Part shown: positions 59,605-64,000 of the stretch, piece by piece
Layout: every line of letters starts with the position of its first letter
How positions within the stretch are numbered: position 1 is the stretch's first letter
Source: an uncultured Lachnospiraceae bacterium
Lineage (GTDB): Bacteria; Bacillota; Clostridia; Lachnospirales; Lachnospiraceae
Direction of reading: 5' to 3'
Assembly: GCA_934317005.1 (NCBI GenBank)
Contig: CAKREB010000009.1
Coordinates: 62,001 to 126,000, forward strand
Length of the DNA: 64,000 nucleotides
The notes under the pieces: generated by a model
What the model saw: only the letters and a program-made list of their open reading frames with translations
The model's database searches: none
What the model was told of the DNA's origin: nothing
Translations under genes and position numbers: made by a program

Positions 59605-62466
59605 TTATTCTGCAACAAATACATTTTTAAGCTGTTTCATATTCAATGTCTGTTCCGGTGCAAATTCATCGGAGGTCAGGTAATCAAGCAGTGATTTGGT
59701 AAACTGTTTTACTTCAATACGGTCTGCAATTTCGCTCAGACGGCTGGTGCAGATCATCAGACGTCCGGAATCAACCTTTCCTTCAAATAAAATACCAAGC
59801 TTGTGGTTCCTTTCAAAGTTATCTACCATCTGTACGATCGGACGATAAGATGGATCGGTAGCATCATCCAGAATAGCACAGTCCGCATGAGATACAATCT
59901 GATACCACTGCGGAGTAGAATATTTATGCGTTGGGAAGCTCTTTAAGGCAGGGTGATCCTTTTTGATTAAAAGTCCCATTGTTCCCACGGCTACCGGCTT
60001 TTTCATCCATTCACAGATATCACGGAACATCGGATAGCACCAAAAGTCAGTGCAGTAAAAGCCTTCCAGACTTTCCTTTACCTCCTGTGGAAGATAAAGA
60101 ACACGCTTGCCCTGCTTTAGTAAGGCTTCGGCTTCATCAAAATCCTGTGTCAGGAACAGGTGTGTTCCATTCTGGTTGATATTTGATATTGCATTGAGGG
60201 AAAGACTGCTCTTTGCAGCAGGATAGCTATATAGTTCATAGGTGTTTTTCATAGTAGTTCCCGGAATGGTTAAAGTTAATGTGTGTACAAGTGCTTTGTC
60301 ACTTTCCGGAAGAGGAATCGTCACATCGCCAAGCTCTACAAGACCAAAAGCGTGATCCGGAATAGGAACCTCTCCGGAAGCAGAAGTCTTACCCTCGGTA
60401 GTAAGCTCCCAGTGAAGTGTCTGATTGATTAGTTCTTTTGGATTGTAGTAGCGGATTGCCATAGCAGATTGGAATGACTCACCATTTGTCTGGATATAGG
60501 AAGCAAACTGTGCCAGAAGAATACCGTCTGAGCAGTAGCCGGCCCATTCTTCAGGTGTGACATGTCCTTTACTGTCCATAAAAGCATCCAATATACCGAC
60601 AAGAGCAGTTCCCTGACCTGTAAAGTCCTGAATATCCAGGATCTGATAACCGGCGAGAAGCTTTGTGCGTGCGGCTGCCTCTAACTCTTCTTTGTAACAC
60701 TGTACAGAAAGCTTTCCAGATGTGTAGAAAAAGTCATCTGCCTGATCTAACATGCCCTTCTTTTCTAAGCGTTCACGGAAGACTTCGAAGTTACGTGCTT
60801 TTAAAACACCGGTATATTTCGGGATTTCGTGGAAGTTTGGATAGACAGCAAACTGTCCAATCTCATGTGAAACAACCGGGATATGTGGAATCAACACACC
60901 CTCGCCCTGTGCCGCTTTGACCTTTTTGACGCCTGTGCCGTACTGAATCTCGATTTCTTCTGCACCGTCAGCGTTAGAAGCCTCTGCATTGCTTGGACAG
61001 ATTTCTTCATCATAGTTGTGCATGGTAGAAGGCTCATCCCACTGGATATGACCGAGTGGTGCATCACACATGCCATAGGAACCGCGGATCAGGCGGTTTT
61101 TGCTAAAGCGCACACCGACAAAGAAATCATCTTCCGGCAGTAGTACCGGCGTATGCTGGAAGTTGTTGGAACCCTGCGTATATAAGTGACGTGTATCGAC
61201 CTTCTTGTAGTCGCGGATAATCTGTGCCATACGCTCCTTGCTGCCCCAAAGCTCGTTGCCAAGTGACATCATGCAGTAAGAGGCATGATTACCAAAAGCA
61301 TCCATCATGCGGTATCCCTCTGTGATCAGATACTGCTGTTCTTCTTCGTTATGATTTTCATCACCCGGTGCGGTAAGAGTACCCCAAAACGGAAGTTGTG
61401 GTTCCATATAGATACCCAGATAGTCAGCCGCGGTAAAGGCGGCATCCGGTGGGCAGCAGGTATGAAAACGGTAATGATTGATACCATAGGATTTTGAAAT
61501 CTTCATGACGCGGATCCATTCATCAACGGTGGCAGGAACAGCGCCGGTCAGAGGAAAGATCAGACCATCATGCTTACCACGCAGAAAAGTAGGTGTTCCA
61601 TTGATCAAAAATTCTGTTTCTGTTGTAGAGAATCTGCGAAGTCCAAAAGTAGTTACGGCTTTTTCTGCATTGTCATCCATCGTCAGCTCCAGACGGTATA
61701 CGACAGGTGTATATTCACTCCAGAAAGCAGCATCCTCCCCTAAAGCATAGGTAAACTCTGCGCTTGCTGTGCCAACCGGAAAATCAATCGAAAACGCAGC
61801 CTGCGGTGCTGCCACGCCGGTATCTCCGCTGATATCGGTAAGGATTGCATTGGCAGTTACTGTCTTTGTGACGGCAGCAGATGTCGTGTTGACTGTGTCA
61901 AAGGTGACGCGCACGGATTTTGTGTCGATATCCGGAAATGTTTTCAAATTAGTTACATAGACTGCATCATAGATATGCAGTGCAATCTCACCGATGATAC
62001 CATTCCAGTTTGTCTGTGTATCCGGTGAAGTCAGATGTCCGCCCTTTGTCGGATAATCCACATTGGATACTAAAACGGTCAGACGGAACTGTGGTGCTTT
62101 GATATAATCACTCAGATCATACTGATGCGGTGCGTTTAAGCTGTCAAACTCTCCGACAAATGTATCATCTACCCAGACCTTTGTCATACGGGTACGCTCC
62201 AGATAAAGAAAGATATTTTTGCCGAGTAAAGAAGCATCAAGTGTCACCTCTTTGCTGTACCAGGCATATCCTTCAAAAAGATATGGATCTGTTAAAAAGC
62301 CGGTTTCTCTTACATCCGATGGTTTTCCCTTTTGTGCCATCGAAGTAGTGCCGGGCAGAGTAATCGTATCTTCTGGTAAAGAAAGATACTGCTTCTTTTG
62401 GATACCCTCCCTGGCTTCGTCCATCGCAAAGTGCCATGAGCCGGCTAAGTTAAGTGTTTTTATCAT
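59605..62466 (-). CDS. Glycoside hydrolase family 2 protein
   Basis: The 953-aa protein has a GH2 sugar-binding jelly roll at the N-terminus (LNLAGSWHFAMDEAREGI, YAWYSKEVTLD, VWVDDTFVGEFD), an Ig-like domain, and a TIM barrel with the acid/base motif MSLGNELWGS and a candidate nucleophile in VVSHEIGQFAVYPN. About 350 further residues contain no domain I can name. Family members are beta-galactosidases, beta-glucuronidases or beta-mannosidases; the specificity is not clear. It has no signal peptide and so acts on imported sugars. GAGGTTACT supports the ATG at 62466. Confidence 0.9.
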   Translation of the reverse strand: MIKTLNLAGSWHFAMDEAREGIQKKQYLSLPEDTITLPGTTSMAQKGKPSDVRETGFLTDPYLFEGYAWYSKEVTLDASLLGKNIFLYLERTRMTKVWVDDTFVGEFDSLNAPHQYDLSDYIKAPQFRLTVLVSNVDYPTKGGHLTSPDTQTNWNGIIGEIALHIYDAVYVTNLKTFPDIDTKSVRVTFDTVNTTSAAVTKTVTANAILTDISGDTGVAAPQAAFSIDFPVGTASAEFTYALGEDAAFWSEYTPVVYRLELTMDDNAEKAVTTFGLRRFSTTETEFLINGTPTFLRGKHDGLIFPLTGAVPATVDEWIRVMKISKSYGINHYRFHTCCPPDAAFTAADYLGIYMEPQLPFWGTLTAPGDENHNEEEQQYLITEGYRMMDAFGNHASYCMMSLGNELWGSKERMAQIIRDYKKVDTRHLYTQGSNNFQHTPVLLPEDDFFVGVRFSKNRLIRGSYGMCDAPLGHIQWDEPSTMHNYDEEICPSNAEASNADGAEEIEIQYGTGVKKVKAAQGEGVLIPHIPVVSHEIGQFAVYPNFHEIPKYTGVLKARNFEVFRERLEKKGMLDQADDFFYTSGKLSVQCYKEELEAAARTKLLAGYQILDIQDFTGQGTALVGILDAFMDSKGHVTPEEWAGYCSDGILLAQFASYIQTNGESFQSAMAIRYYNPKELINQTLHWELTTEGKTSASGEVPIPDHAFGLVELGDVTIPLPESDKALVHTLTLTIPGTTMKNTYELYSYPAAKSSLSLNAISNINQNGTHLFLTQDFDEAEALLKQGKRVLYLPQEVKESLEGFYCTDFWCYPMFRDICEWMKKPVAVGTMGLLIKKDHPALKSFPTHKYSTPQWYQIVSHADCAILDDATDPSYRPIVQMVDNFERNHKLGILFEGKVDSGRLMICTSRLSEIADRIEVKQFTKSLLDYLTSDEFAPEQTLNMKQLKNVFVAE

Positions 62467-62539
62467 AGTAACCTCATTTCTGCGCATAAGGCGCTTTTGT
62501 ATTTATGTATTTTAAATAGGTTGTTTTTGTCCCCAACCA

Positions 62540-62545
62540 ATTATA
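62540..62545 (-). promoter_or_regulatory. Possible -10 of the GH2 gene
   Basis: TATAAT on the minus strand lies 74 bp upstream of the GH2 start, but the -35 region is weak. It faces the amidase promoter in a 211-bp divergent region. Confidence 0.35.
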
Positions 62546-62576
62546 CTATGATTTGATATAAAATGCACCACTTTTG

Positions 62577-62606
62577 TTGCATATGGAATGGAAAAAGTGC
62601 TATAAT
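62577..62606 (+). promoter_or_regulatory. Amidase gene promoter
   Basis: TTGCAT (62577-62582), an 18-bp spacer and TGCTATAAT with TATAAT at 62601-62606 make an extended -10 promoter 72 bp before the start codon. Confidence 0.6.
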
Positions 62607-62677
62607 GGGCACGGAAGAAAAACCGATTGCCAAAGAAAAATCTGAAAAAAGGCAATGGATAGGATACAGGAGAAAAA

Positions 62678-63472
62678 ATGGAGATGAAGGAATGGCGCCG
62701 CCTTGCAGCACAGAGTGTATCTCTGCTTCTGGTGGTGTTTATTTGTTGCATTTGTTTTTCGCAGCGCCTGCAGCAAAGTGCACAGACAGAGGCTCATGCA
62801 GAAGCAAAGCTTTCTAAAGGCATGGAAGAGGCTAAAAAGCAGGACGAAGAAAACGTGCAGGAGATGGAAAAGACGATACAGTGGGAAGAGGCGAAGAAGG
62901 AAGTAAAAGGTGTTGTGGTTCTGGATGCAGGACATGGTGGCATGGACGAAGGAACCTCTTCGAAAAATGGAAAATATCTGGAAAAAGATTATACCCTGCT
63001 GATTGTAAACCGTGTGAAAGAATTATTGGAAGAGAGTAATATCAAGGTATATTATACAAGAACGGATGACCGGAACGTATCGAAAAAAAAGCGTACAGAT
63101 CTTGCTGACAGGAAAAAGGCAGATCTTTTTATCGGCATTCACTGCAATGCATCCAGTGACGGAGATACTACAGCGAATGGTCTGGAGGCGCTGTATTCTA
63201 TGCGGACGCCTAAGACAGGAAGCATAAAAAATAAAGAGTTAGCAAAGGTAATGCTAGAGGAATTGTCCCAAGCGACAGGACTTCGAAAGCGTGGTGTGAT
63301 CCGGAGGGAACAGTTGTATCTGCTGCATCATGCAAAGGTCCCGACTACTATTGTAGAAATAGGATATATGTCAAATAAAGATGATTTGAATTTCATGAAG
63401 AAAGAAGAAGGTCAGAAAAAGATCGCGCAGGGAATCTGCGATGGAATTGCAAGGGCATTGGAGGAAAAGTGA
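62678..63472 (+). CDS. N-acetylmuramoyl-L-alanine amidase (CwlD/AmiC type)
   Basis: The 264-aa protein has an N-terminal membrane helix (SVSLLLVVFICCICFS) and a short coiled-coil stalk. An Amidase_3 catalytic domain from about residue 82 carries VVLDAGHGGMDEG (zinc His), YLEKDYTL (zinc Glu), FIGIHCNASS (second zinc His) and TTIVEIGYMSN (catalytic Glu). It cleaves the bond between muramic acid and the stem peptide. AGGAGA precedes the ATG. Its stop codon TGA shares a base with the ATG of the rdgB gene, so the two are coupled. Confidence 0.94.
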   Translation: MEMKEWRRLAAQSVSLLLVVFICCICFSQRLQQSAQTEAHAEAKLSKGMEEAKKQDEENVQEMEKTIQWEEAKKEVKGVVVLDAGHGGMDEGTSSKNGKYLEKDYTLLIVNRVKELLEESNIKVYYTRTDDRNVSKKKRTDLADRKKADLFIGIHCNASSDGDTTANGLEALYSMRTPKTGSIKNKELAKVMLEELSQATGLRKRGVIRREQLYLLHHAKVPTTIVEIGYMSNKDDLNFMKKEEGQKKIAQGICDGIARALEEK

Positions 63473-64000
63473 TGGATACACAGACAAAGAAGATTATCGT
63501 AGCGACAGGAAATGAAGGGAAGATGGATGAAATACGCCAGATCCTTGGTCATGAAAATATCACATTTACATCGTTAAAGGATGAAAATTTACAGAATGTG
63601 GAGATTATAGAGGATGGTTCTACATTTGAAGAAAATGCGATCATAAAAGCAAGAAAGATCAGCGACCTGACAGGAACAATGGTTTTAGCAGATGATTCCG
63701 GTTTAGAGGTGGATTATCTGGATAAGGCACCGGGAATCTATTCGGCACGCTATTTAGGGGAAGACACACCGTATTCCGTGAAGAATCAGCATATTATCGA
63801 TCTGTTAGACGGGGTCGAGGACGAGAAGCGCACAGCACGCTTTGTATGTGTGATCGCATGTGCATTTCCGGATGGTCATACCATTACGACAAGAGGAACG
63901 ATAGAAGGAAGGATCGGATATGAGGAGCGGGGAACAAATGGCTTTGGCTACGATCCTATTTTTTATGTACCGGAGTTTGGATGCACGACATCAGAGCTTT
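63472..64000 (+). CDS. rdgB: dITP/XTP pyrophosphatase RdgB (5' part, runs off the window)
   Basis: The first 176 codons of a Ham1/RdgB enzyme that removes non-canonical purine triphosphates (dITP, XTP) from the nucleotide pool. Visible motifs are IIVATGNEGKMDEIRQIL, EENAIIKARKI, VLADDSGLEVDYLDKAPGIYSARY and GTNGFGYDPIFYVPE, all typical of the family. The start overlaps the amidase stop (TGATG). The last 20 or so residues lie beyond the edge. Confidence 0.96.
   Translation, partial: MDTQTKKIIVATGNEGKMDEIRQILGHENITFTSLKDENLQNVEIIEDGSTFEENAIIKARKISDLTGTMVLADDSGLEVDYLDKAPGIYSARYLGEDTPYSVKNQHIIDLLDGVEDEKRTARFVCVIACAFPDGHTITTRGTIEGRIGYEERGTNGFGYDPIFYVPEFGCTTSEL

Noticed and set aside
1..64000. CRISPR arrays, tRNA or rRNA genes, insertion sequences, prophage
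   Set aside because: No regularly spaced direct repeats, cloverleaf-like segments, transposases, integrases or phage structural genes were seen on either strand by reading.

Overview
The window looks like a chromosomal segment from a Gram-positive anaerobe of the Lachnospiraceae (Clostridia). The evidence is a cluster of DUF5717/DUF5716-type proteins and a small endosialidase-like protein that I associate with that family, strong AGGAGG-type ribosome binding sites, TTG/GTG starts, a glmS ribozyme, a CIRCE element, a GAAC-N4-GTTC LexA box, and single-membrane cell-wall enzymes. No rRNA, tRNA, CRISPR array, transposase or prophage gene was seen. Species cannot be assigned from sequence alone.

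Layout. 1-571: 5' part of a CobD/HisC-like aminotransferase, divergent from what follows. 802-7878: four same-strand genes of unknown function (a 1183-aa protein with beta-rich N-terminus, an Hsp70/actin-fold-like protein, a TPR protein and a coiled-coil protein with two membrane segments); this is the best candidate for an undescribed system. 8095-9989: GDSL hydrolase, PAP2 phosphatase and a YgjP-like metalloprotease. 10100-11715: a hipBA-type toxin-antitoxin pair with two operator-like palindromes. 11850-13988: glmS ribozyme plus glmS, closed by a strong terminator. 14210-17713: a receiver-domain remnant, then hsp20 and clpB behind a perfect CIRCE operator. 18009-19004: an orphan zinc-type binding lipoprotein whose promoter is bracketed by a 21-bp inverted repeat.

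19028-25686 (minus strand): M29-like aminopeptidase, CgeB-like glycosyltransferase, rfbD, rfbC, a MerR regulator and a membrane protein. 25941-30567 (plus): rhomboid protease, flavodoxin/SCP2-like protein, HIT hydrolase, and a two-gene ABC transporter (permease plus ATPase). 30731-34629: exported beta-helix protein and a chemoreceptor. 34696-38242 (minus): yfbR and uvrA, the latter with a LexA box. 38534-50230 (plus): LacI-sensor/GGDEF protein, methyltransferase, hslO, two coupled surface proteins (SH3/glucosaminidase and cohesin-like with membrane anchor), clpC, endosialidase-like protein, radA and a small coiled-coil protein.

50286-55964 (minus): THUMP RNA methyltransferase, HAD phosphatase and a heterodimeric ABC exporter with one degenerate ATP site. 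56230-62466: two proteins of unknown function, a third ABC exporter and a GH2 glycosidase. 62678-64000: cell-wall amidase and the 5' part of rdgB.

Taken together the region is mostly housekeeping and stress functions (protein quality control by Hsp20, ClpB, ClpC and Hsp33; DNA repair by UvrA and RadA; nucleotide sanitation by YfbR and RdgB) mixed with envelope functions. Regulatory DNA is unusually readable: several promoters are bracketed or overlapped by long inverted repeats.
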